A stretch of 26,347 bases of DNA, from positions 1-26,347 of the forward strand of contig JAZNNH010000016.1 in the NCBI GenBank assembly GCA_045580105.1, in the 5' to 3' direction. The notes below the pieces were generated by a model. That model worked only from the letters and a program-made list of their open reading frames with translations. It had not been told where the DNA came from and did no database searches. Positions 1-7,374 of the stretch are shown one piece after another. Each line of letters begins with the position of its first letter. Within the stretch, counting starts at the first letter, position 1. The translations under genes were made by a program, and so were the position numbers. The stretch is from RGIG5579 sp045580105 (lineage in GTDB: Bacteria; Bacillota; Clostridia; Oscillospirales; SIG627).

Positions 1-345
1 ATGAATTACATCAAATGCGACGTATCGACCATCTGCATCGGAATGGCCGCCAGCATGGGAGCGTTTCTCTTGGCAGCCGGCGCAAAAGGAAAGCGCATCG
101 CCCTGCCCCACAGTGAAATTATGATCCATCAGCCCTTGGGCGGTATGCAAGGTCAGGCAAGCGATATTAAAATCCACTCCGACCACATCCTGCGCACCCG
201 CGACACCTTGAATAAGATTCTCGCCGAGCGCACCGGAAAGAGTCTGGACGTCATCGAAAAGGATACGGACAGAGATAATTTCCTTTCCGCACAAGAAGCA
301 TTGGAATACGGACTGATTGATAAAGTAATTGAAAAAAGAGCTTAA
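1..345 (+). CDS. clpP: ATP-dependent Clp protease proteolytic subunit ClpP, 3' part only
   Basis: This is the serine peptidase chamber subunit that pairs with ClpX or other Clp ATPases to degrade unfolded and tagged cytoplasmic proteins. Only the last 114 codons are present; the ATG at position 1 is an internal methionine, because about 80 N-terminal residues of a normal ClpP (about 194 aa) are missing to the left. All three catalytic residues are visible: the nucleophilic Ser in GMAASMGAF, the His in MIHQPLGG and the Asp in DTDRDNF. The C-terminus EYGLIDKVIEKRA is typical. The gene is followed by an intrinsic hairpin and then clpX on the same strand, the usual clpP-clpX order of Firmicutes. 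Identification is secure; only the N-terminus and promoter are unseen. Confidence 0.97.
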   Translation: MNYIKCDVSTICIGMAASMGAFLLAAGAKGKRIALPHSEIMIHQPLGGMQGQASDIKIHSDHILRTRDTLNKILAERTGKSLDVIEKDTDRDNFLSAQEALEYGLIDKVIEKRA

Positions 346-353
346 CACCTCTT

Positions 354-385
354 CCGGGCAAGACGCATCTTGCCCGGACTTTTTT
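354..385 (+). terminator. Intrinsic terminator or attenuator between clpP and clpX
   Basis: A perfect 10-bp stem, CCGGGCAAGA (354-363) with TCTTGCCCGG (368-377), closes a 4-nt loop and is followed by AC and six T residues (380-385). The clpX ribosome binding site starts only about 14 nt after the T-run, and I see no promoter between them. The hairpin therefore probably acts as a partial terminator that lowers clpX transcript relative to clpP, or as a 3'-end stabiliser after processing. Confidence 0.85.
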
Positions 386-410
386 CAGAATTTAACACCA
401 AGGAGTATGT

Positions 411-1676
411 ATGGCAAATCAAAAGAATTCCCCCTCCTGTTCTTTTTGCTCCAGAACCCAAGAACAGGTCCAGTTTCTCATTCCCGGCCCGCGAGGCGTG
501 TTCATTTGCGATCACTGTGTCGCTCTTTGCCATGAACTGGTGGAAGAACAAACACAGAGCGAAAAGAAAAAGAAAAGCGAGAGCGAATTCAAGCTCGAAC
601 ACCTTCCCCGCCCCACTCAGATCAAGCAAAAGCTGGATGAATACGTCGTCGGACAAGACAACGCCAAAATGGCGCTGTCGGTTGCCGTATACAACCACTA
701 CAAACGGCTGATGCAAAAAGAAGATGACGGAGTGGAAATTCAAAAGAGCAACGTCCTTTTGATCGGCGACACCGGATGCGGAAAAACCTATCTTGCCCAA
801 ACCCTTGCCAAGACCTTGGAGGTTCCCTTTGCCATCGCCGACGCCACCACACTCACAGAAGCCGGCTACGTCGGTGAAGACGTCGAAAACATTCTGCTTC
901 GACTCATTCAAGCGGCAGATTTCGACATTGAAAAGGCACAAAAAGGCATTATTTATATTGACGAGATCGACAAGGTTGCCCGTCGCAGCGAGAACCGTTC
1001 CATTACTCGCGACGTTTCCGGCGAGGGCGTACAACAAGCCCTTTTGAAGATTTTAGAAGGTACCGTTGCAAGCGTTCCTCCTCAGGGTGGCAGAAAGCAT
1101 CCGAATCAGGAATGCATCCGCATCGATACCAAAAACATCCTCTTTATCTGCGGTGGTGCCTTTGACGGAATGGATCAGATCATTCGCCGTCGGATGGGAC
1201 AACAGACCATTGGCTTTACCGATGCAAAGGGCGAGAAAAAGGAAAACGAGAAAAAAGAAGCCATCCAAGACATCATTCCTCACGACTTGGTAAAATTCGG
1301 CATCATTCCTGAACTGGTGGGACGAATTCCCATTGTTGTTCCGCTGGATTCTTTGGACGAAGACAGCTTGATCCGTATTTTAACCGAGCCCAAAAATGCC
1401 TTGGTTCGACAGTATCAAAAGCTCTTCCTCTTGGACGAAATCGAATTAGAATTTGCTCCGGACGCCTATCGGCAGATTGCCCAAATGGCAAAAGAGCAGA
1501 ACACCGGCGCCAGAGGACTTCGCGCGATCATGGAAGGATTCCTGCAAAAAATTATGTATGAAATGCCGGATCGCAGAGACGTGGAAAAAGTGATCATCAC
1601 CAAAGATGTGGTCACCAAAAATGCGTCGCCCAAGCTTGTATTGAGAAAACAAAAAAGCGAAAAGAAAGCGGTTTGA
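411..1676 (+). CDS. clpX: ATP-dependent Clp protease ATP-binding subunit ClpX
   Basis: This is the AAA+ hexameric unfoldase that recognises degron-bearing substrates and feeds them into ClpP. The 421-aa product has the family's usual length. The N-terminal zinc-binding domain has its four cysteines (Cys10, Cys13, Cys33, Cys36). The Walker A loop GDTGCGKT is at residues 119-126, the pore-1 loop GYVGED follows, the Walker B stretch is IIYIDEIDK, and the RKHP segment of the pore-2/RKH region and the C-terminal small domain are present. The ATG is supported by an AAGGAG box about six bases upstream. The gene lies downstream of clpP past a hairpin and ends in a bidirectional terminator facing a leftward gene. 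Nothing is atypical in the sequence. Confidence 0.98.
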   Translation: MANQKNSPSCSFCSRTQEQVQFLIPGPRGVFICDHCVALCHELVEEQTQSEKKKKSESEFKLEHLPRPTQIKQKLDEYVVGQDNAKMALSVAVYNHYKRLMQKEDDGVEIQKSNVLLIGDTGCGKTYLAQTLAKTLEVPFAIADATTLTEAGYVGEDVENILLRLIQAADFDIEKAQKGIIYIDEIDKVARRSENRSITRDVSGEGVQQALLKILEGTVASVPPQGGRKHPNQECIRIDTKNILFICGGAFDGMDQIIRRRMGQQTIGFTDAKGEKKENEKKEAIQDIIPHDLVKFGIIPELVGRIPIVVPLDSLDEDSLIRILTEPKNALVRQYQKLFLLDEIELEFAPDAYRQIAQMAKEQNTGARGLRAIMEGFLQKIMYEMPDRRDVEKVIITKDVVTKNASPKLVLRKQKSEKKAV

Positions 1677-1695
1677 TCCCGCCTTTCATCGAAAC

Positions 1696-1731
1696 AAAAA
1701 AGCCCGACTTCATTTCAAGTCGGGCTTTTTT
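1696..1731. terminator. Bidirectional intrinsic terminator between convergent clpX and the membrane-protein gene
   Basis: The stem AGCCCGACTT (1701-1710) pairs with AAGTCGGGCT (1717-1726) around a 6-nt loop. It is flanked by an A-run on the left (1696-1701) and a T-run on the right (1726-1731), so it can stop transcription from clpX rightward and from the 1747-2820 gene leftward. Confidence 0.92.
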
Positions 1732-1746
1732 GTTTCCTTTTTTCGC

Positions 1747-2820
1747 TTACGCGGGCGGGAGTATGGTAACGTTCAGATTCTGCTCCACGTCGCTTCCCAT
1801 AATCATAATAGAGAAGGTACCGGGGGTTGCATCGGCAGAGACCGGAATGGTTGCTACCCAATTTTTCTCTTGCTTTTCGACGGTAACGTGATCGGCAGAA
1901 AAGCTGGGGATGACTGCCATCTGCTGGCTGGAGGAGTGAGAAACCGTCAAGGTAATCACTTCGCCGGGGCGCGCTTGGGCGCGATCGAGTTGACAGATGG
2001 TGGGAATATCGTAATATACGTCAAAGGTGTAAAACACAGAGCCGTGATAGGATCTGTCTTCCTTTTCATACCAATCGCAGGTGACCGTCATGGTAAGAGG
2101 GGTATCCTCCTCCAAATCAATTACGGGCATTTCGTGGTACATTCCGGAATAGATCAACTGCTCCGAATCCTTGACCGAAAGCAGAACGTTGCAATAATCG
2201 GGCTCAATGGAAAAGACAAAATTGAGTTTTTCTCCCTGCGGCAAAATGGCAAGGGAATCTTTCTTTTCGTCAATGCTCTGATTCTCTTTTTTTCCGTCGG
2301 CACGGACAAAATGCCACTGCCCCTCCCAAGCATTGGGCTGATATTCTTTTCCGCCCTCCTGCAAGGTCAGCAAAGGATACTCGGCAAAAGAGAGTGCATA
2401 GTCTTCCAAAAGCTTATGCGTCTGCAATTTTTCCGCCACGTCGTGAGGAAACAAAAAGAGGTTTCCGTCCGGATCGGTATACACACAGTTGTTTTGCGAA
2501 TCGCTCAGATAAAATTGATACACAATGCTTTGATTGTATTTGTGAAAGGTGACCGTCAAATTGCGATATTGACTCAAATCATCTGCAGACTCGCCGATGG
2601 CAGAACCGCCGGTTGCCGCCGAAATGAAGAACTCGATTTCCTTTTCGTCGACAATCTCCTCCTCTCGCTCACCGTAGGTCAAGAGAATGGAATTAACGCT
2701 TCCGCGGCGAAGATCCGAGTTCATATTTTCCCGCAAAAAAAGCATCGCCAGCAAAACGGGAATCACCAAGGCAAGGGCAACCAAAACAAAAACAATCAAT
2801 TTGGATTTTTTTGCTTTCAT
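1747..2820 (-). CDS. Membrane-anchored extracytoplasmic protein of unknown function
   Basis: I do not recognise a named family. The 357-aa product starts with a basic cluster (MKAKKSK) and one hydrophobic segment (about residues 8-29), a signal-anchor topology that would leave the rest outside the cell. The first ectodomain stretch (about 40-160) is beta-rich and contains a YTDPDGNLFLFP segment. The last 80 residues have an Ig-like strand pattern with RPGEVITLTV and ATPGTFSI. I see no catalytic motif, lipobox, LPxTG sorting signal or further membrane span. The start is supported by an AAAGGA box upstream of the ATG. The gene lies 29 nt downstream of the XRE-S24 repressor on the same strand with no terminator between, so the two are probably co-transcribed. 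It could be a sensor or a cell-envelope ligand-binding protein, but this is inference. Confidence 0.75.
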   Translation of the reverse strand: MKAKKSKLIVFVLVALALVIPVLLAMLFLRENMNSDLRRGSVNSILLTYGEREEEIVDEKEIEFFISAATGGSAIGESADDLSQYRNLTVTFHKYNQSIVYQFYLSDSQNNCVYTDPDGNLFLFPHDVAEKLQTHKLLEDYALSFAEYPLLTLQEGGKEYQPNAWEGQWHFVRADGKKENQSIDEKKDSLAILPQGEKLNFVFSIEPDYCNVLLSVKDSEQLIYSGMYHEMPVIDLEEDTPLTMTVTCDWYEKEDRSYHGSVFYTFDVYYDIPTICQLDRAQARPGEVITLTVSHSSSQQMAVIPSFSADHVTVEKQEKNWVATIPVSADATPGTFSIMIMGSDVEQNLNVTILPPA

Positions 2821-2849
2821 ACTGAAAATCCTTTCTTTTTACAACGCCA

Positions 2850-3569
2850 TTACTCCAAAGGAGAAATGACCCTGCCTACCAATTTGATCCCATCGCTTTC
2901 CAACACGTGAATGGGAGCATATTCGGGGTTGAGCGATACCAGATACGTTTCGTTATCCTTTACGGTATATTTTTTGCAAAGACTCTCCCCGTTGAGAAGA
3001 AAGATCCCGATTTCACCGGGACGAATCTCTTCCGTTTGTTCGACGTATACCACATCGCCGTCACAAAGCAAGGGCTCCATACTGTTTCCCGAAATACGAA
3101 TACCGAAATCGGCTCTCTTGGGAATTTGCCCTTCCGAGCACAGTTCTTCCTGCGCCTCTTCCGTCAAAACAGGCAACGGTTCGCCGGCGGCGGCAGGCGC
3201 TTCGTAGATCGGAAAGGTGCGGACGGGCTTTTGTTTTGCTTCTCGGCTGTAATCCGCCTCCTGCTCCAAAAGAGAAAGCACGGTGTTTTTGCCTCTGGAA
3301 TCCAGAAGGGAATACAGCTCCAGAATTCTTTTTTCCTCGGAAGAAACTCCTGTTTGTGTCTGATCGCCGTCCTCATCAAATACCAGAGATTCTACGGAGG
3401 TACCCAAGGCGCGCGCCATACGGAAAATCGTGGCAAGGCGTGCCGTATCCGTTTCCCGTTTGAGCATACTGTCAAGGGTGGTATACGGAATTTGACTTTC
3501 TTTGGCAAGAGCGGCTTTGCTCATACCGTTTTCTTTCAAAAGTCGGTTCACTTTCTGACTGAAGGACAT
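2850..3569 (-). CDS. LexA/CI-like repressor: XRE helix-turn-helix plus S24 autoprotease
   Basis: The predicted 239-aa transcriptional repressor can probably cleave itself. Residues 1-63 form an XRE-type DNA-binding domain (KVNRLLKENGMSKAALAKES). Residues about 118-239 form a LexA-like S24 peptidase domain. The nucleophile is Ser163 in GNSMEP, the general base is Lys199 in SLCKKY, and the predicted scissile bond is Ala128-Gly129 in YEAPAAAGEP. The spacings (35 residues from cleavage site to Ser, 36 from Ser to Lys) closely match LexA. I chose the ATG at 3569, preceded by GAGAGGGGA, over an upstream in-frame ATG at 3635 that lacks a ribosome binding site and lies upstream of the predicted -10 and across the -35. 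True LexA has a winged-helix domain, so this is not LexA itself; it is closer to phage CI/ImmR-type or stress regulators. No phage genes are nearby. Its strong promoter contains candidate self-operators. Confidence 0.9.
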   Translation of the reverse strand: MSFSQKVNRLLKENGMSKAALAKESQIPYTTLDSMLKRETDTARLATIFRMARALGTSVESLVFDEDGDQTQTGVSSEEKRILELYSLLDSRGKNTVLSLLEQEADYSREAKQKPVRTFPIYEAPAAAGEPLPVLTEEAQEELCSEGQIPKRADFGIRISGNSMEPLLCDGDVVYVEQTEEIRPGEIGIFLLNGESLCKKYTVKDNETYLVSLNPEYAPIHVLESDGIKLVGRVISPLE

Positions 3570-3603
3570 CGTTTCCCCTCTCTTTCCTTCGACCGTTTTT
3601 ATT

Positions 3604-3631
3604 ATTATAGCATAATTCGTAAATAAAGCAA
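3604..3631 (-). promoter_or_regulatory. Sigma-A promoter of the XRE-S24 repressor
   Basis: Read on the minus strand, TTGCTT (-35, 3626-3631) and TATAAT (-10, 3604-3609) are separated by 16 bp, with an extended TG just upstream of the -10. The start codon lies about 28 nt beyond the likely transcription start. The -35 is bracketed by CGTAAA/TTTACG half-sites, which suggests autoregulation. Confidence 0.8.
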
Positions 3632-3683
3632 ACAATTTTACGTTTTTTCATAAAAAAGGAAACAAAAACCCGAACTTTTTACG
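3618..3683. promoter_or_regulatory. Candidate operator: inverted CGTAAA/TTTACG half-sites around the repressor promoter
   Basis: CGTAAA at 3618-3623 and TTTACG at 3637-3642 form an inverted repeat that straddles the -35 hexamer. A further TTTACG at 3678-3683 sits within TTTTACGTTT, a 10-mer repeated exactly at 3636-3645 and 3677-3686, 41 bp apart (about four helical turns). This arrangement fits cooperative binding of a dimeric XRE repressor. The assignment is inferred from position and symmetry only. Confidence 0.45.
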
Positions 3684-3709
3684 TTTCAGTGCTGATCGTA
3701 CCGCGAAAT

Positions 3710-4657
3710 TTATTTTGTTTCTTCGGTATGGTTTTCGAATTCTTCTTTGACAAGATACATGGGTCTGTTTTTGATTTCTTCATACATTTTCGCCAGATAC
3801 TGTCCCAAGATTCCGATGCAAAGAAGCTGAACTCCGGAAAGAAGAAGGATTAAGGATGCCAAGGTGGGAAAACCCGCAACCGGATCGCCGAAAAGGATGG
3901 TCTTGATGACGACAAAGAGCATCATCAAAATCGAAATCAAAAAGAAGGTCATTCCCATCACGGACGCCAAAATCAAGGGCTTATCCGAAAAGGCAACAAT
4001 GCCGTTCATCGCATAGGAAGCAAGACGCCAAAAGCTCCATTTGGTGTTTCCGGCATTCCGTTTTTCCACGTCGTACGGCATATAATAAGTTTTGAATCCG
4101 ACCCAAGAAAAAATACCTTTGGAAAAACGGCATTTTTCGGGCATGGCTAAAATGGCATCTACCATTTTGCGGCTCAACACGCGAAAATCGCTGGCAGAAC
4201 GGTAAAACTTGACGTTTGTGATGTGATTGATTAAGCGATAAAAGAGGTTTTTGAACCATCCGAGCACCTTTCCCTCGTGGCGCACGGCTTGGTACGCGGC
4301 AACACAGTCGTACTCCGGATTCTGACCCAGAATCTCGAGCATATCCCCGATATATTTCGGATTTTGCTGCAAATCCGCATCGATGATGGCAACCCAATCC
4401 CCTTTGGCGTGTTGCAAGCCCGCCAAAATGCCGGCTTCTTTGCCGAAATTGCGGGAAAAGCTCACCACTCTGATTTTTTCGGGAACTGAATCACAAAGCT
4501 GTTTCAATTGTGCAAGCGTTTGATCCTCACTTCCGTCATCCACAAAAATAAATTCGGCGTGTGCCAAGACACCGCCCAGCTCTTGCTTTGTTTTTTCATA
4601 AAACGCGCGAATATTCTCTGCTTCGTTATAGCAGGGCACCACAATGGATAATAACAT
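3710..4657 (-). CDS. Membrane glycosyltransferase family 2 (GtrB/DPM1-like)
   Basis: The predicted enzyme transfers a sugar from a nucleotide sugar to a polyprenyl-phosphate or other lipid carrier at the inner face of the membrane. The 315-aa protein opens with the GT2 signature SIVVPCYNEAENI and has DDGS at residues 40-43. It also has a SFSRNFGKEAG segment typical of dolichol-phosphate-mannose synthase and GtrB relatives, and the metal-binding DAD at 93-95. Two C-terminal membrane spans (about 228-257 and 266-288) are followed by a short basic tail, the usual GtrB/YfdH topology. The ATG is preceded by AAGGAAGAG. It is the last gene of a leftward unit with the lipid kinase 22 nt upstream. Sugar donor and acceptor cannot be read from the sequence. 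I see no terminator after it. Confidence 0.9.
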   Translation of the reverse strand: MLLSIVVPCYNEAENIRAFYEKTKQELGGVLAHAEFIFVDDGSEDQTLAQLKQLCDSVPEKIRVVSFSRNFGKEAGILAGLQHAKGDWVAIIDADLQQNPKYIGDMLEILGQNPEYDCVAAYQAVRHEGKVLGWFKNLFYRLINHITNVKFYRSASDFRVLSRKMVDAILAMPEKCRFSKGIFSWVGFKTYYMPYDVEKRNAGNTKWSFWRLASYAMNGIVAFSDKPLILASVMGMTFFLISILMMLFVVIKTILFGDPVAGFPTLASLILLLSGVQLLCIGILGQYLAKMYEEIKNRPMYLVKEEFENHTEETK

Positions 4658-4679
4658 ACCAACTCTTCCTTATCCGTTT

Positions 4680-5654
4680 TTATATTTTCTGTTGACACAC
4701 CATCTCACCAAGCCAAGTTTCTGCTCCTTTGCAATCGGGCAAAACGAGGCGAACGGCGGCGGGAACAACTTCGATTTCGGGATTGGTTTGACAAAACGCT
4801 TCGCCGTCTGCCTGCAGGTCAACGGGCTTGTCAGCGAGAATCTGAATTTTTTTACACTTTGTATAGTATACCTTGGGCATGGTTTTCAAATGCTCGCCTT
4901 TTTGATAATCGCCCACGTATTTTAAAAATTCCAGACGGGAGATGGTGGGAACCGTGCAAAAATCCATCCATCCGTCCTGAATGCTTGCCAGCGGCGTTGC
5001 CTTGAAGCCACCGCCGTACCACTTTCCGTTCCCGAAGACCGCTAACGTGACGTCTCCCTGCCCGATGACAAGTTCCTTTCCGTCCACAACGAAACGAACG
5101 GGATTTTTCATCGACGTAAAAAAGGAATAGCCAAGTGCCAATTTATAGGCGGCGGAACCGGAGATGAGCGGCAATTTTTTCACTTTGCTTTGTCGTTTTG
5201 CCGTGATGGCATCCAGTCCGAGCGAAATGTTATTCAAGCTGTAAACGTCCCCGCAACGCAGCACGTCGCAAACAATTTCCTGTCCGCGCAATGCCGCGGG
5301 AAGATCCAAGAACGCCTCTTTGGAAACGGTGTCGAAATAGCGGATGAAATCATTCCCGCTTCCGATCGGAATCGGGCAGACCGCCACCTCACTTTCGCCC
5401 ACCACGCCGTTGATGACCTCGTGCAAAGTCCCGTCACCGCCGCAGGCGTAAATTCTGGTGTAGCCCGGATTATCCATACAGGCCTTTTTTGCCAGACGCG
5501 TAGCATCCCCTTTTTCTTGGGTCAACACGATATCAAAGCATTCATCCTTACAGTCAGGATTCTCCGAGCAAGCGCGGCGAATGTTTTCGATCATCGCTTG
5601 TGCGCAGGAACGAACACCGGCTTTGGGGTTGACAAGGAACAAATGTCGAACCAT
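4680..5654 (-). CDS. Diacylglycerol kinase-family lipid kinase (DagK/YegS/BmrU type)
   Basis: The predicted lipid kinase phosphorylates diacylglycerol or a related lipid with ATP, acting at the membrane surface. The 324-aa length is usual for soluble bacterial DagK/YegS proteins. Visible motifs are the N-terminal VNPKAG, the nucleotide-binding CGGDGTLHEVINGVV (GGDGT at residues 72-76) and PIGSGNDF. The C-terminal beta-sandwich ends with PVDLQADGE, which carries the DGE typical of the family. The ATG is preceded by AGAGGTAG. The gene starts 8 nt after the U32 gene stops, and the glycosyltransferase follows 22 nt later, so the three form one transcription unit. DgkB-type recycling of diacylglycerol is the default guess, but the neighbouring glycosyltransferase leaves room for a role in lipid modification. 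Confidence 0.92.
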   Translation of the reverse strand: MVRHLFLVNPKAGVRSCAQAMIENIRRACSENPDCKDECFDIVLTQEKGDATRLAKKACMDNPGYTRIYACGGDGTLHEVINGVVGESEVAVCPIPIGSGNDFIRYFDTVSKEAFLDLPAALRGQEIVCDVLRCGDVYSLNNISLGLDAITAKRQSKVKKLPLISGSAAYKLALGYSFFTSMKNPVRFVVDGKELVIGQGDVTLAVFGNGKWYGGGFKATPLASIQDGWMDFCTVPTISRLEFLKYVGDYQKGEHLKTMPKVYYTKCKKIQILADKPVDLQADGEAFCQTNPEIEVVPAAVRLVLPDCKGAETWLGEMVCQQKI

Positions 5655-5662
5655 AACTACCT

Positions 5663-7345
5663 CTACTTGATTCTTTTTACGCTGAAATTGGGTTCTCTCT
5701 TTTGTTGACGTGCAAAAAGAATGGCTTCTATTTCTGCGCGACTTTCCGTGGTAAACAGATAGTGCTGCGAAAACAGCCCCCGCTCTTTGAGTTCTTTTTC
5801 CCGATCGAGCATATAGATCGGAACGGAATTGAGCACAAGATCGCGCTCCCCTTCTCTCACGACCGGAAAGACCACGCCGCGGCGGTCGCGAAGGGTGCGT
5901 ACGCCCACCGGCTTTTCCAAAAGCATAAGGGGAAGCTTCCCGTATACAATCACGCTCTTTTTTCCTCTCAGATCGCGAAGCTGGGCAAGGTTTAACTCGG
6001 GGCTTACGATCAGATCCGCAAGTTCGGGATACATGGAAAGGGAAAAACTGTTGGTCAGATTCAAACGAAAATCACCGTGCAGGGTCACGGGAAGAGAGCG
6101 CACCGGTTCAAAATGCCCGACGTTACCGATCAAAACGTGCTTGGCGCCTTGTTCTACCGCTTGTTCCAAGCGGGCGCGAACTGAAGCTTTTTCGGAGTCC
6201 AAGATAACCGAAGGCAAGACGACGCCGTTTGCTTTTTTGCCGTCAAAGGAAAAAAGCGGAAGATAAATTTGGTGAAAAAAATCCGTATCGGGAATCTGCG
6301 AGGCGGACAAAAAACGGGCGGAACGGGCAAAGGGTACTTTTCCTTTGCCCGGAAGAGAAATCTCGGGCGCCGAAACGGCTTTCCTTTCGATTTGGATGGC
6401 AGGCGCGCGCCGTCCGACATCGGAAAACGAAACTTGCGTTTGCTGCGTTGCCGTTTTATCCTTTTGCGTTCTCACGCCGAGCATTGAAGGCGTGCGGCGG
6501 CCTGTAAAATAGCCGTCGGTAAAGCCGCTTCGCGAAAAAATGCCGGCAAGCTGCTGCATTTCTTTCGGGGTGGCATCTCTTTCTTCATCCAAGAGCTTGC
6601 GCCAAATGCGAGAAACGGTCGAAACGTATTCCGGACTTTTCATTCTGCCCTCGATTTTCAGGGAAGAAACACCCAAATCCAAAATTTCTTTCACGTGACC
6701 GGCAAGACACAGATCTTTCAAGCTCAGCGGATACGTTCCGTTATAAGGCAGGCGGCAGGGCTGAGCACACTCTCCGCGATTGCCGCTGCGATCCCCGATC
6801 ATACTGCTCATCAGACACTGGCCGGAATGGCTGGCGCAAATGGCACCGTGGATAAACATTTCAATTTCCAAGCAAGAGGAGCGGCAAAGCGTTCGAATGT
6901 TTTCCCGATCCAATTCTCGGGCACAAACCATACGGGAAAAACCGAATTTTTCCAGCGCCGCAGCCGCATCCGAATTATGTCCCGAAAGCTGGGTGCTGGC
7001 ATGCAGCTCCAAATCGGGAAACGCTTCCTTGACAAGATGCGCCAAACCCAGATCGGCAACGATGAGAGCATCCGCGCCGGCACGGTACAAAAACGAAACC
7101 AAATCCAAGGCCTCGGAAAGCTTGCGGTCGGTTAAAAGGGTGTTGAGGGTGATATAGGTACGAACCCCCTTCTCGTGACAAAAGGAAATCGCCTTCTCAA
7201 GACCGAGACGGTCAAAATTCTTGGCATTCATACGAGCGTTGAATTCGCGCGCACCGAAATACACCGCATCCGCACCGCCGCGGATCGCCGCTGACAGGGT
7301 ATCCTGTCCGCCGACAGGACAAAGCAACTCCGGCTTTCGTTTCAC
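5663..7345 (-). CDS. U32 family protein (annotated as peptidase/collagenase; RlhA/TrhP-like)
   Basis: Members of this family were named collagenase-like peptidases. Characterised relatives (RlhA, TrhP) are needed for hydroxylation of 23S rRNA or tRNA wobble uridine using prephenate. The N-terminal signature ELLCPVGG...GGADAVYFGAREFNAR and the cysteine cluster Cys170, Cys177, Cys193 and Cys197 (ICASHSGQC, RGECAQPC) are intact, and SLKIEGRMKSPEYV follows. At 560 aa it is longer than TrhP-type proteins and closer to the RlhA class with an extra C-terminal domain. I chose the GTG at 7345 because a GGGAGGA box sits eight bases upstream; the in-frame GTG at 7363 lacks one. It heads the operon with the lipid kinase and glycosyltransferase. 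RNA modification is more likely than proteolysis, but which RNA is unknown. Confidence 0.88.
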   Translation of the reverse strand: MKRKPELLCPVGGQDTLSAAIRGGADAVYFGAREFNARMNAKNFDRLGLEKAISFCHEKGVRTYITLNTLLTDRKLSEALDLVSFLYRAGADALIVADLGLAHLVKEAFPDLELHASTQLSGHNSDAAAALEKFGFSRMVCARELDRENIRTLCRSSCLEIEMFIHGAICASHSGQCLMSSMIGDRSGNRGECAQPCRLPYNGTYPLSLKDLCLAGHVKEILDLGVSSLKIEGRMKSPEYVSTVSRIWRKLLDEERDATPKEMQQLAGIFSRSGFTDGYFTGRRTPSMLGVRTQKDKTATQQTQVSFSDVGRRAPAIQIERKAVSAPEISLPGKGKVPFARSARFLSASQIPDTDFFHQIYLPLFSFDGKKANGVVLPSVILDSEKASVRARLEQAVEQGAKHVLIGNVGHFEPVRSLPVTLHGDFRLNLTNSFSLSMYPELADLIVSPELNLAQLRDLRGKKSVIVYGKLPLMLLEKPVGVRTLRDRRGVVFPVVREGERDLVLNSVPIYMLDREKELKERGLFSQHYLFTTESRAEIEAILFARQQKREPNFSVKRIK

Positions 7346-7374
7346 GGCATTTTCCTCCCACACTCGTTTTCTTC

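Noticed and set aside
1870..2910. A 346-codon open frame on the plus strand
   Set aside because: It is antisense to the membrane-anchored protein, which has a ribosome binding site, a signal anchor and an operon context.
2850..3569. Prophage remnant indicated by the CI-like repressor
   Set aside because: No integrase, excisionase, attachment-site duplication or phage structural gene flanks it; the neighbours are ordinary chromosomal genes.
2850..3635. Longer repressor starting at the ATG at 3635
   Set aside because: That start lies upstream of the -10 and across the -35 of the predicted promoter and lacks a ribosome binding site; the ATG at 3569 has a good one and begins the normal XRE domain.
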